Source of the DNA: Entoloma clypeatum
Taxonomy: Eukaryota > Basidiomycota > Agaricomycetes > Agaricales > Entolomataceae
Direction of reading: 5' to 3'
NCBI GenBank assembly: GCA_963565915.1
Contig: OY751492.1
Coordinates: 3,038,001-3,102,000 of the forward strand
Length of the DNA stretch: 64,000 bases
The notes below the pieces were generated by a model. That model saw only the letters and a program-made list of their open reading frames with translations, was not told the origin of the DNA and ran no database searches. Shown here one piece after another: positions 9,835 to 19,168 of the stretch; positions within the stretch are counted from its first letter, which is position 1, and each line of letters begins with the position of its first letter. The translations under genes were made by a program, and so were the position numbers.

Positions 9835-11650
9835 GCCGGGGAACGCCGATGGTACGTAGGTGAGTATGAATATTCTGGGCGACGAACAACCTGATCTCTC
9901 AAGTATCGTATACCGTCTATGGCCAGGGTATCACGACAGGAATCTCGGTTCATCATGCAACAACCGTTCCAGTTGGCATTGACTTTTGCCTCAAAGTGCG
10001 TAACGCTTGCCTCCAGATTCATCCACGGCTTATGGGTCTTACCCCCAGCTCAGATATCAAAATAGAGAGTCAGGAAATCCGCGGGACCACGAGATCTTCT
10101 CTTGCATGCTCCACTTCCTTTTCGACAAACACAAAATTCTTCAATCCTACTATTCCGCATGCGAGCTTGCCATGACTGGCTACCTCTTTGGTTCGCTGAT
10201 ACAGCATCAGCTCGTTGATTACATCCCACTCGGTATCACTATCCGATACATCCTCGACGTTCTAAACTGCCCTCCTGAAACAAATCTATCCAAGCTCGGG
10301 CTGCAGGCTCTCAGCCAATTTGAATCTAGACTTCTGGAGTGGCAGCCTTTAATGTGCCGTGTTGCTCGCAATACCACATCTCACCGGTGCCCTCCTAGAT
10401 TTAACACCAAATACGCAACGGGTTCTTGCCAATGTCGACGCCCCCGGAAACACCGGCAACAACTTCATTTCACAACACACCGATTCACTGCCTGTCCTCA
10501 CTTCCATACAGCCAGATCCAATCGGAACTGAATTGACTTTCCCACCAGAGGAATTATCCGACCGCATTCTATTCATTGTCAACGACCTTGCTCCAAGCGA
10601 TTTTGAGAAAAAAATCAACGGAGATGAAGGACCACTTTGATGAAGAATATTCGCGCTGCGTTTCCCATTATCTGGTTGAAGTACAGAGCCAAACAATCAT
10701 GGTCTTTATCTTCGATTCCTGGATGCATTGGATCGCTGGAAGTTATCGAAGCTGATTCTCCGGGAAAGTTTCATAAAGGGTACAGACCTGCTAAACTCGA
10801 AAAGAACACTGCGGCCATGCTGACTCGCAGATCTTATCAATCGGCCCATCAAGTCCTTCGGATTCTCAGCGAGCTATAGAAGCACACATTGAGTCCATTT
10901 TTATCGGCGTTTCAGCTTCATGTTCTCACAAAACTCCACTAAACGACAATCACACCTCCAAAAGGGCGGTGCATGTGGCAGTTGTCCGAGAGGTTAGTCA
11001 TACTCGCATGCGCTTTTGCTCGAATCCTCCAACCTGTTTCCCAAAGATTATTCCTCCTGTGGTGGAGCGATCTGCCACTGTCGCAGGCGTTTGTACTCGG
11101 GAATTGGTCTCGAAGGATGTTGTGACCGAATCAAACAAGGAGAAACTGAGGAATGCTGGTTATCTAGTGGCGAAGAAAGTTGCAGAGAGCCTCGCATTAG
11201 TGACTTGCAAAGAACCGCTGAAAAGTAATCTTGCGACACATCTCCGCCCCTCGCCAACTCAATAGGTCGCATAAGGACCTGTTGTGCGGCTGATCGTCAC
11301 CGATAAACTTGGAAATTGCCTGTGCCGCAGTCGAAGAAGCTGCAATGGAACGGGCTGTTTCGGATATGGACGAAGGCTTTGCCATGTCGTATGAAGCGAG
11401 ACGACGCCATCATAAGGTTTGTTCAATTTCTGGTCCTTGCTCTATACAAACAGATTCAATGCTATGTAGCTCCGTAATGGCCAACCCTTCTGCCTCTGGG
11501 TTCGCCCCAATCAATTCATACAGGTGCCGATTTGTAGCACCGGTGATGTCGATAGCATGTTTTGCTTTCTTGATCTTCTCCGCACACTCCACATCTTTCC
11601 ACCTTCATAAAACGGGCAACATCCGGTCTGCAGATCGCGTCGCCCAAAAT
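9835..11650 (+). pseudogene. NOT1-derived pseudogene, copy B (composite)
   Basis: The start (9835-9985) matches the block after NOT1 in copies A and D (2640-2790, 39660-39790), then the sequence jumps to earlier NOT1 exons, so this copy is a composite of two fragments. From 10007 to 10400 it encodes DHEIFSCMLHFLF, SLIQHQLVDYIPLG and IRYILDVLNCPPE, which resemble the CNOT1 segment DHEIFACMIHNLFEE, LALRYVLEAL. The next exon block (10969-11265) contains KIIPPVVERSATVAG and ALVTCKEPLKSNLATHL, which resemble CNOT1 IIKPVVQRSVTIA and MITCREPLL. The stretch at 11309-11420 matches ELACCF and AVEKAGPEMD. The order follows the CNOT1 protein. Frame breaks between blocks and a missing distal part make it non-functional. 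The copy fades after about 11600. Confidence 0.75.
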
Positions 11651-12005
11651 TGAAAGCCCTCGGCGTTGAGTGCAAAACGAATCACAACGGATCGAACTTC
11701 ACCATGGAGGCGTGGGCGCCGGCGGGGGGGATGCCGCGGTTTGAGCAGATATGGTGATGCATACTATCGATGGTTCAATGCGACTGCTAAAGGTAGCGCC
11801 CAATTCACATTGCAATGTTATCTAGTCGACTTTAAAGTATGCCATTTTGTTATGTAAAGTAATAGCAGTTCGCACTCCACGCAACTTCAAATTATCCACC
11901 ACTCCGCTTGTGTCTTGCAAGGAAACACAAGCATTACAGATCCCGATCTTATAATCTACGGATATTCGTGACTTCAGGACAAGAGCTACTGATTCCGATC
12001 TGCCC
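11651..12005. other. No gene recognised
   Basis: A transition zone between NOT1 copy B and the truncated ORF at 12006. Short open stretches only. A G-rich tract (GGCGGGGGGGATGCC) lies near 11726-11740. Confidence 0.4.
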
Positions 12006-12609
12006 ATGCCACCTCGCTCCCAAGATCGCCTCCACCATCCCCCCCCACCTATGGCAGAACGGACCTGCAGATGCGATATATGCCTTGAAGAATGTATAGA
12101 TGGGTGCCGCCTTGACTCTGCGGCTACGTATTACAACCACCAGCAGGAGCAGCGATCGTGCGAAGCACTGGGCTTTGAGGCACTGGTGGAGATTGACGAG
12201 GAAACTACAGCATGCACATTGGGCGACATCTCCTCAATCACACACCGTATGGTTTCGAGTTCGAAAAGGGTAGAACAGCAGGCACTGCCTTTGGGCAGCA
12301 GTCGCCCCTCTCAGCATCCCTCGTTGCGAGCCCCATCCTATCCAATTGATGCCCAACTCCAGCACCAAATAGAAGAAGCTGAAAAAGACTTGCGACTCAT
12401 TCGCTCATCTTATATTCATGCGGAACTATCTTATACACCAATTGGACCCCTGTCGTTTTTGCAGAATCCGGCCGAAGCGAGCGGGTATAATTGGACAGAG
12501 GGTTCAAGCGGTACCAACGCAGGCCTACATGCACTAAGGGTTCAAGATCCAGTAAGCCGCACATTTTTGGAAAGCGAGGCGTTGCTCGATTCCCTTCTCC
12601 AACAAGTGG
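12006..12609 (+). pseudogene. Truncated ORF, possible N terminus of a transposon protein
   Basis: An open frame begins MPPRSQDRLHH at 12006 and is cut by the first base of the Ty3-A LTR at 12610, after about 201 codons; the frame then runs a little way into the LTR and stops at 12707. Near the N terminus it has RCDICLEECIDGC followed by YYNHQQEQ, a Cys/His arrangement like the zinc-finger starts of some basidiomycete CACTA/Plavaka-type element proteins, though this is inference. The rest is Ser/Gln-rich with a helical part QHQIEEAEKDLRLIR. Its continuation is not found after the 3' LTR at 19169, where NOT1 copy C begins instead. The original gene may alternatively be a host gene. Confidence 0.45.
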
Positions 12610-12979
12610 TGTTACGGACTAACGACTACAGACGTATACGCTTACTTTTTCATTCTTACTCATCGGGCCCCGCTTACCTATATTCTATGACACTCTACTT
12701 CCATTAGTATACTTCGCTCCCGCGCTGACTCGCTTTCCGCAGCTGTCTGACTCATTCTGCAGTCAGCTTACTCGTTAGTGCATAGCCTTCCGCAGTCGCC
12801 TTACTCATGTGCACTGCCTTCCGCAGTTACTGACTCATTCGCTACCGCTCATAGTCAGTACTATATAAGCCTCATGTACCATAGCTACATTCCTTAGATT
12901 TAGCAATCATATTGCTCTTCGCCTTTCCACTTTCCTGCATACTCTGCCCGAACCTTGGAACGGTTTGTTAAGCATAACA
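12610..12979 (+). repeat. 5' LTR of Ty3-A
   Basis: 370 bp, TG..CA ends. A TATA box (TATATAA) lies at 12862-12868. The predicted transcript start AGATTTAGCAA is at 12896-12906, giving U3 of about 286 bp and R-U5 of about 84 bp. CCGCAG/GACTCA-type short repeats fill the middle of U3 (for example TTCCGCAG three times). Confidence 0.9.
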
Positions 12980-12981
12980 AG

Positions 12982-12992
12982 TTGCTAAATCT
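12982..12992 (+). promoter_or_regulatory. Self-complementary primer-binding site of Ty3-A
   Basis: TTGCTAAATCT starts 2 nt after the LTR end and is the exact reverse complement of AGATTTAGCAA (12896-12906), about 34 nt downstream of the TATA box. No TGG-type tRNA site is present at this point. This is the arrangement of Tf1/sushi elements, in which the folded 5' end of the RNA primes reverse transcription. Confidence 0.75.
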
Positions 12993-13770
12993 CATTAGGT
13001 TCGCCCAGAGCGAAGAGAGCAACTACCAGACGTGTTAAGACGTCGCGCTTCTTTGAAGACTTCACCAGTAACCCATTCGCCACGCCAGAAGCCCGACAGG
13101 AGGAGCTAAGTCCTCGAGACAGTATCGATTTTACACTCATCCAGCAGTACATCGAATCGGAGATCCGTCGCATCCTACAGCAGGTGCTTGACGAAGAACT
13201 AGACAACGACGAGCATCGCCCCCATGGCGAGATAGCAGAGAGCATCCATCTTGCTCGACAACATCAGATCGCGCGTTACAACACCCGACAGAACGAACTC
13301 GAAAGCTTTCGCGTTCAAGAAGGACCTCAGACAGGTCGGATCACAGAGATCAGAGAGTTTATCGGTGTCCAGACAACCGTTATCAGAAGATTGATTAGGA
13401 CGCTCACATCGAGACGTCCCAGAGCCGCATCCCCACGTCCTACTCAAAGCAGCAGATCTACGCCCACTTCACCACCAACGAGCAACAGACCGAGTACAAC
13501 CGTTGGGCACGGAACGAGAGACTTGACCCCTTCTCGCGACCAACAGACGCGCAGGAACAGAGATTCCTTAGAGATCTACAGAGGAAATACCCCGAACGTT
13601 TTGCCACCGATTCCGCCGACGAGTCCCCTGACGAATTTACTTTTGACTCCGTGCAGTCAGATACTGAACAGACGCCTAGAACAGGGACTAATTTTCAACC
13701 CCTACCTGTATCCCGAACCCCATCTTCATCCCAACAATCCGACACCTCTCCTACTCCGCAGGTTCTAGAC

Positions 13771-14637
13771 ATGGCAGAAGCACCGACAGTGCAAACGATG
13801 GATACATCCAAGATCATCAAAGATCCTGGGATGTTCAAAGACAGACACACCTTTGACGAGTGGTGGAAAGCCACCAAACTATACATCAGGTTCCAGAAGG
13901 GCCTGTCCGACGATCAGAAGATCCTGGCGGTGTTATCCCGCATGATGGAAGGGTCCGGTAAACACTGGGCCAGCAACAAGTTAGACGATCTTGCCACTGA
14001 TGGCGAGAACATCACCTGGTTAGGGTTCTCAGACGACATTGCTACGCGATTCTCTATTGCCAACAAGTCAGCAGCAGCCAAGGCGAGACTCGAAGTCCTG
14101 AAACAGGAGAAACGCACCATTGACGAATTCTTGGACGAATTCGAAGAGCTCCTGAAGCTGTCAAACCTTGGCGAAGAAACTGGGAAATACATCCTGGAAA
14201 AGAACGTCAACCGCAGAATTTCTGAACAAGTGGCTAGCGATGGCAAGACGTACACCGATTACGCAAAGGAGATCCGAAACAAGGGACGACAGATGGAGGG
14301 ACATGCATTAGTCATCCGAGGGGGTGGCGACACATGCACCGGATCGGGCACCACTTATGGTGGTCAAGGCAAAGCCATGGAGATCGACAAAGCAGGAGTA
14401 GCCCATTGCTACAACTGTCAGCGCTTTGGTCACCTTGCCAAAGACTGCAAAGCCCCAAAGAAGAAAGATGGTCGTAAGTGTTTCAACTGCGACCAAGAAG
14501 GACATATCGCGCGCAACTGCCGCAAGCCGAAGAAGAACTCTGGAAAGATTAGGAAGGTGTCTGATGGAGATACCGATGATGATGAAACCATCACCATAGA
14601 GACCGATGAGAAGGATTTTCCCGAAGGGTCCGATTAA
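13771..14637 (+). CDS. Ty3-A Gag (capsid and nucleocapsid)
   Basis: 288 residues from ATG 13771 (MAEAPTVQTMD). Gag coats the retrotransposon RNA in cytoplasmic particles. The retrotransposon gag domain covers about residues 20-150, with FDEWWKATKLYIRF, HWASNKLDDL and FLDEFEELLKLSNL. Two CCHC zinc knuckles follow at about 213-226 (CYNCQRFGHLAKDC) and 237-250 (CFNCDQEGHIARNC). The C terminus is acidic. The same frame is open back to about 13399 without a nearby ATG, and a different frame is open before that, so a longer Gag broken by one indel is possible. The stop TAA at 14635-14637 overlaps the pol frame, which is open from 14610 in the -1 frame. No classical X-XXY-YYZ slip site is evident in the overlap. 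Confidence 0.85.
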   Translation: MAEAPTVQTMDTSKIIKDPGMFKDRHTFDEWWKATKLYIRFQKGLSDDQKILAVLSRMMEGSGKHWASNKLDDLATDGENITWLGFSDDIATRFSIANKSAAAKARLEVLKQEKRTIDEFLDEFEELLKLSNLGEETGKYILEKNVNRRISEQVASDGKTYTDYAKEIRNKGRQMEGHALVIRGGGDTCTGSGTTYGGQGKAMEIDKAGVAHCYNCQRFGHLAKDCKAPKKKDGRKCFNCDQEGHIARNCRKPKKNSGKIRKVSDGDTDDDETITIETDEKDFPEGSD

Positions 14638-17600
14638 ACGACGCTAAGTCGCGACCCTTATCCATTAAACGAACTCGCTTGCCTGGTGCAGTTACAGACA
14701 ATATAACTTATGTTATCTCTGCAAAGCGAGCTGTTGCGTCAACTAAGATTGTCAAGGGAGATAAACCTCCGAAACGACGAGAGATCAAGCTGCAAGCTCA
14801 GATCAAAACACGACGAGGACCAAAGGCCATTCGACCTGAGGTCGATAGCGGATGTGAACACACATGTATCCATCCCAGAATAGTACGTGAACAGAACCTT
14901 CCCACACGTGGAATAAAGCCCATATCAATCCTAAATGCGGATGGATCACCGAACCGACAACAGAAAGCAGAAAAACTTGCCGAAGTCAAGCTGGACTTAG
15001 GAACACACCAGGAAACCATGGAAGCAATGGTATTGGACATTGGGAGAACGGATATGCTTTTGGGACATGACTGGTTGGTGCACCACAACCCTACAATCAA
15101 TTGGACGACCGGCGCCATAACATTCAACCGATGCCCATCAACGTGTCAAACCAAACACTCGGATTTCAGGGTTAACCTTAATGGTCGCAAACATCGGGTT
15201 CGCATGGTGGAAGTACGAGACAAGGACGCACCCAAGAAATCGGATCAGAAATGGAAGCCCGGAGACCCCATATTGGAAGCAGTTACTCCCACACCACCTC
15301 CCACAACCAAACGACCCTCATACGTTGAACGTTTTGCCCATCTTTTTGAAAAAGAAAACTTTGACAAGATCCCAAAGGAAAGGGAATGGGACCACGGCAT
15401 CGAACTTACACCGGACGCACCAAAGGAGCTAGGGGGAAACACGTACCCTATGACCCAAAAGGAGCAAGAAGAACTGGACGAATTCATCGATGAAGGCCTG
15501 GCAACCGGAAAGATCCGACTGTCCAAATCCCCTTATGCATCACCCTGCTTCTTCATTAACAAGAAAGATGGTTCCAAACGATTGGTACAGGACTATCGCA
15601 CGGTTAACAAATTCACGGTTAAGGACAAATTCCCACTCCCACGCATCAACGACCTCTTGGATGTATTGAAGGACGCAGTCTACTTCAACAAAATGGACAT
15701 CATGTGGGGATACAATAATGTGCGGATCAAAAAGGGTGACGAATGGAAAGCCGCCTTCCTGACCAGCCGAGGATTGTTTGAACCATTGGTCATGTTTTTC
15801 GGTCTCTGCAATTCCCCGGGAACGTTCTCTCGGATGATGGCCAGCCTATTCAGGGATCAGATCCGTCGGCGCATCTGTGTGATTTACATGGATGACATAG
15901 TGGTTATTGGTAAAACCAAGGAAGAACTCGCCTGGAATACCGAAGAGATCTTGCAGATCCTGTCAGACAATGACTTGTTCCTAAAGGAGAAGAAGTGTCT
16001 TTGGGAAGTAACGAAATGCCCCATATTGGGATATGTCGTTGGAGAAGGACGTGTTGAGATGGAAACTGAAAAGGTGGACACAATCCGGAACTGGCGAGTA
16101 CCCACATCAAAAAAGGAAGTCCAGAGGTTCCTGGGATTTGCCAATTTTTATCGACGCTTCATTGAAGGATACTCAAACATCGCAAAGCCACTCACGACAC
16201 TTACGGGAAATACAGCATTCACATGGGGACCAGCGGCGCAAGAAGCATTTGAAGGTCTCATACGGGCAATCACGACAGCACCAGTCTTGGCATTGCCCAA
16301 ACCGGACGGACAGTTCAGGGTTGAAACCGATGCATCGGGTTATGCGATTGGAGCGATACTCTCACAGAAACAAGACGACAAGTGGCATCCTATCGCGTTC
16401 TTGTCGCGGACCATGTCCGCGGCCGAACAGAATTACGAGATCTATGACAAGGAACTCTTGGCAGTCCTGGAAGCACTGAAGGACTGGCGACATTATCTAC
16501 TTGAAGCCAAGGAACGTTTCGAGATCTTAACCGATCACAAAAACCTGGAATATTTCCGGCGTCCTCAGGACCTAAACCAACGACAGAGGCGCTGGAAGAT
16601 GAAGTTACAAGACTATGACTTCGAATTGCGACATGTACCTGGGAAGACAAACGCGAAAGCAGACATCCTGTCACGTTTACCCTGGTATGAGACGGAACTC
16701 GAGCCGCAGGACAGCGACCAAATGCTCAAGGAGGGGCTATTTTTGAAACGATTGGAATCAGAAGATGCGATACAAATGGAGATGTTCACGGAGGAACAAT
16801 TCTTTGAAGGGGGTGAAACATCTGATTCCATCAAAATCGGAAACATCACAACCATCGAAAACCCATGGATCGTACGCATCAAGGCCTCGAATCGCATGGA
16901 GACAGAAGTAGCCCAGGGTCTGAAGAAGAATCCTCACTGGTACCAGCAGGAAAATGGCATCACCTACGCAGGAGAACGAGTCTATGTTCCACCAGACCCA
17001 CAATTGCGCCAAGAACTGATGTTTGAAGCGCACGACACACCAGTGGCAGGACATCCAGGACAGTATCGAACACATGAACTTCTCACTCGCACCTACTGGT
17101 GGCCCACCATCCTACATGACGTAAAGAAGTATATGAAAGGTTGTGACACCTGTCAACGCAACAAGATCAACCGCAAAAGGAGACACGCCCCTCTGCACCC
17201 TAACGCCGCGCCAAGTCAACCATGGGAAGACATAGAGATTGACGTCGTGGGACCGATACCAGAATCTGATGGAAAGAACGCAATTCTGGTCATCACGGAC
17301 AGACACTCAAAGATGCTTCATCTCATCCCGACAACCGTGGAACTATCGGCTGAAGGATTAGCCAAGATCTATCGGGACCAGATATGGAAACTTCATGGAA
17401 TTCCCAAGAAGATCATCAGCGATAGGGGACCGCAGTTCGCCGCGAAGTTTATGGAGATACTTTGCCGCATGTTAGGGATCAAAAGAAATCTGTCCACTGC
17501 GTACCATCCACAGACTGATGGACAGGCCGAACGATCGCATCAGAAAACTGAGGTGTTCTTACGAAACTTTGTCAACCATCTACAAGATGATTGGGCAGAA

Positions 17601-18275
17601 TGGATCGCAATTGCAGAATTCCAGTACAATGACAAAGAACATCAAGCGACAAAATACACACCATTCTATCTCAACTACGGTCTGCATCCTTGGAAGGGAG
17701 AACTTGTGTTGGAAGACACCAATCCAGCGGCAAACGACTTCTTGAAGAAACTCAAACAGGCACGAGAAGAAGCCAACGCAGCACTGAAACAGGCACAGGA
17801 TCAGATGAAGAAGACAGTTGACACACGACGAAGCCCGTCTCGGAATTACCGCATCGGAGACAAGGTGTGGCTGGAAGGGACTAACATCAGGACTGATCGT
17901 CCCTCAAAGAAACTTGATGCCCTCCGACATGGACCATTCAAAGTCCTAGAGAAGAAAGGAGCTAGCGCATACTGTCTTGATCTTCCCAAAACCTGGAAAA
18001 TGATCCACCCTGTGTTCAACGAAACCCTGTTATCGCCATATGAAACCCCGAAGTATGCCATTCAGAAAAAGAAGCCAGCCCCTGATCCGATCATCGTCGA
18101 AGGACGAAAAGAATACCATGTCTCCACGATCAAATTCCGCGGAAAGATCCAGTACCTTGTCCAATGGGAAGGGTATGGCCCAGAAGAGAACACGTGGGAA
18201 CCTCGGACTAATGTTCAGAACGCTCAAGACTTGATCCGAGACTTTCATCGGCAAAATCCATCACGTCCACGATAA
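14610..18275 (+). CDS. Ty3-A Pol: protease, RT, RNase H, integrase, chromodomain
   Basis: The open frame runs 14610-18275 and has no ATG near its start, as expected if it is made by frameshifting from Gag. Residue numbers count from 14679. An aspartic protease motif VDSG is at 55-58. Reverse transcriptase has KDGSKRLVQDYR and the catalytic YMDD at 403-406. RNase H has ETDASGYAIG, D551. Integrase has an HHCC finger (from H785, HDTPVAGHPG to CDTCQ) and catalytic D855, D915 (ISDRGPQF) and E951 (DGQAERS), a DD35E triad. A chromodomain with YLVQWEGYGPEENTWEP ends the protein; in chromoviruses this steers integration to marked chromatin. All visible catalytic residues are present and no stop breaks the 1198-codon stretch. 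It probably still works or did so until recently. Confidence 0.95.
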   Translation, partial: EGFSRRVRLNDAKSRPLSIKRTRLPGAVTDNITYVISAKRAVASTKIVKGDKPPKRREIKLQAQIKTRRGPKAIRPEVDSGCEHTCIHPRIVREQNLPTRGIKPISILNADGSPNRQQKAEKLAEVKLDLGTHQETMEAMVLDIGRTDMLLGHDWLVHHNPTINWTTGAITFNRCPSTCQTKHSDFRVNLNGRKHRVRMVEVRDKDAPKKSDQKWKPGDPILEAVTPTPPPTTKRPSYVERFAHLFEKENFDKIPKEREWDHGIELTPDAPKELGGNTYPMTQKEQEELDEFIDEGLATGKIRLSKSPYASPCFFINKKDGSKRLVQDYRTVNKFTVKDKFPLPRINDLLDVLKDAVYFNKMDIMWGYNNVRIKKGDEWKAAFLTSRGLFEPLVMFFGLCNSPGTFSRMMASLFRDQIRRRICVIYMDDIVVIGKTKEELAWNTEEILQILSDNDLFLKEKKCLWEVTKCPILGYVVGEGRVEMETEKVDTIRNWRVPTSKKEVQRFLGFANFYRRFIEGYSNIAKPLTTLTGNTAFTWGPAAQEAFEGLIRAITTAPVLALPKPDGQFRVETDASGYAIGAILSQKQDDKWHPIAFLSRTMSAAEQNYEIYDKELLAVLEALKDWRHYLLEAKERFEILTDHKNLEYFRRPQDLNQRQRRWKMKLQDYDFELRHVPGKTNAKADILSRLPWYETELEPQDSDQMLKEGLFLKRLESEDAIQMEMFTEEQFFEGGETSDSIKIGNITTIENPWIVRIKASNRMETEVAQGLKKNPHWYQQENGITYAGERVYVPPDPQLRQELMFEAHDTPVAGHPGQYRTHELLTRTYWWPTILHDVKKYMKGCDTCQRNKINRKRRHAPLHPNAAPSQPWEDIEIDVVGPIPESDGKNAILVITDRHSKMLHLIPTTVELSAEGLAKIYRDQIWKLHGIPKKIISDRGPQFAAKFMEILCRMLGIKRNLSTAYHPQTDGQAERSHQKTEVFLRNFVNHLQDDWAEWIAIAEFQYNDKEHQATKYTPFYLNYGLHPWKGELVLEDTNPAANDFLKKLKQAREEANAALKQAQDQMKKTVDTRRSPSRNYRIGDKVWLEGTNIRTDRPSKKLDALRHGPFKVLEKKGASAYCLDLPKTWKMIHPVFNETLLSPYETPKYAIQKKKPAPDPIIVEGRKEYHVSTIKFRGKIQYLVQWEGYGPEENTWEPRTNVQNAQDLIRDFHRQNPSRPR

Positions 18276-18392
18276 AAGAACAAACTTTAAGAGCCATTTT
18301 CCACATCGACTTCTGTCACATCGAGTTCCCCGCTCCAACTCTTCTCGCCCAACACGCTGTTCTTCTTATACCTTTCAAACATCATTTCTGCC

Positions 18393-18761
18393 ATGTCCAA
18401 CATCACCGCCGCCTCCACCGATGCTTCCGATATCAACCCCACCATCACCACCCTCATCGGCGAAGCGCTCTCCATGCGCGACCAGATCCATGCGCTCGAA
18501 ACCTCCGTCGCCGACATCCTTCACCGGCAGATGCATATCCACCTTCATACCCTTTCCGATTTGCCAACCGCCCCCACCGCTGAGGAGAAACTCATCCTCA
18601 AAAACTATACCAACACCCTTGCTGTCGAGAACCGACGCCTTCGCCTCGCCGTTCGAGGTTTAGAGTTTGCCACGGCGGTAAACAATGAACTGATAAAGGA
18701 TTGGGGTAACCGAGTTGACCCTGCCTGGGCCGATCCAAATGGCAATGATGGATGGGAATAG
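18393..18761 (+). CDS. Ty3-A third ORF, 122 aa, unknown
   Basis: An ATG-started frame (MSNITAASTDASD) lies between pol and the 3' LTR, where envelope genes sit in some retroelements. It is not envelope-like: I see no signal peptide or membrane segment. The residues are helical, with ALSMRDQIHALETSVADILH and EEKLILKNYTNTLAVENRRL suggesting a coiled coil, and a polar tail ending in NGNDGWE. It starts 118 bp after the pol stop. I do not recognise the family. The long open frame and the C-rich third positions argue for real coding. Confidence 0.5.
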   Translation: MSNITAASTDASDINPTITTLIGEALSMRDQIHALETSVADILHRQMHIHLHTLSDLPTAPTAEEKLILKNYTNTLAVENRRLRLAVRGLEFATAVNNELIKDWGNRVDPAWADPNGNDGWE

Positions 18762-18785
18762 GTAGTCTGTGAGGACACAGACCTT

Positions 18786-18796
18786 GAGGAGGGGAA
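18786..18796 (+). promoter_or_regulatory. Polypurine tract of Ty3-A
   Basis: GAGGAGGGGAA lies 2 nt before the 3' LTR, in the right place to prime plus-strand DNA synthesis. Confidence 0.75.
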
Positions 18797-18798
18797 CA

Positions 18799-19168
18799 TG
18801 TTACGGACTAACGACTATGGACGTATATGCTTACTTTTTCACTTTTACTCATCGGCCCCCGCTTACACATATCGTATTATACTTTATTTCCTTTAGTATA
18901 CTTCGCTCCCGCGCTGACTCGCTTTCCGCAGCTGTCTGACTCATTCCGCAGTCAGCTTACTCGTTAGTGCATAGCCTTCCGCAGTCGCCTTACTCATGTG
19001 CACTGCCTTCCGCAGTTACTGACTCATTCGCTACCGCTCATAGTCAGTACTATATAAGCCTCATGTACCATAGCTACATTCCTTAGATTTAGCAATCACA
19101 TTGCTCTTCGCCTTTCCACTTTCCTGCATACTCTGCCCGAACCTTGGAATGGTTTGTTAAGCATAACA
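18799..19168 (+). repeat. 3' LTR of Ty3-A
   Basis: 370 bp, same length and ends as the 5' LTR. It differs at about 15 of the first 100 positions but at only about 3 of the remaining 270. Confidence 0.9.

Larger units (their letters stand above)
12610..19168 (+). mobile_element. Ty3-A: chromodomain LTR retrotransposon
   Basis: A 6559 bp element with 370 bp LTRs at both ends, gag, pol with C-terminal chromodomain, an extra 3' ORF and a polypurine tract. It belongs to the Ty3/Gypsy chromovirus group. The LTRs start TGTTACGG and end TAACA. The five bases before the left LTR (AGTGG) and after the right LTR (TGACA) do not match, so no target duplication is present. The two LTRs also differ unevenly (see findings). 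Gag and pol are almost free of breaks, so the coding part is fairly young even though the ends look recombinant. Confidence 0.95.

Noticed and set aside
12006..12707. Full 233-codon gene at 12006
   Set aside because: The last 98 bases are Ty3-A LTR sequence, so the protein is truncated by the element.
14610..14637. Canonical -1 slippery heptamer between Ty3-A gag and pol
   Set aside because: The frames overlap as expected, but no X-XXY-YYZ heptamer is in the right phase; the shift signal stays unknown.
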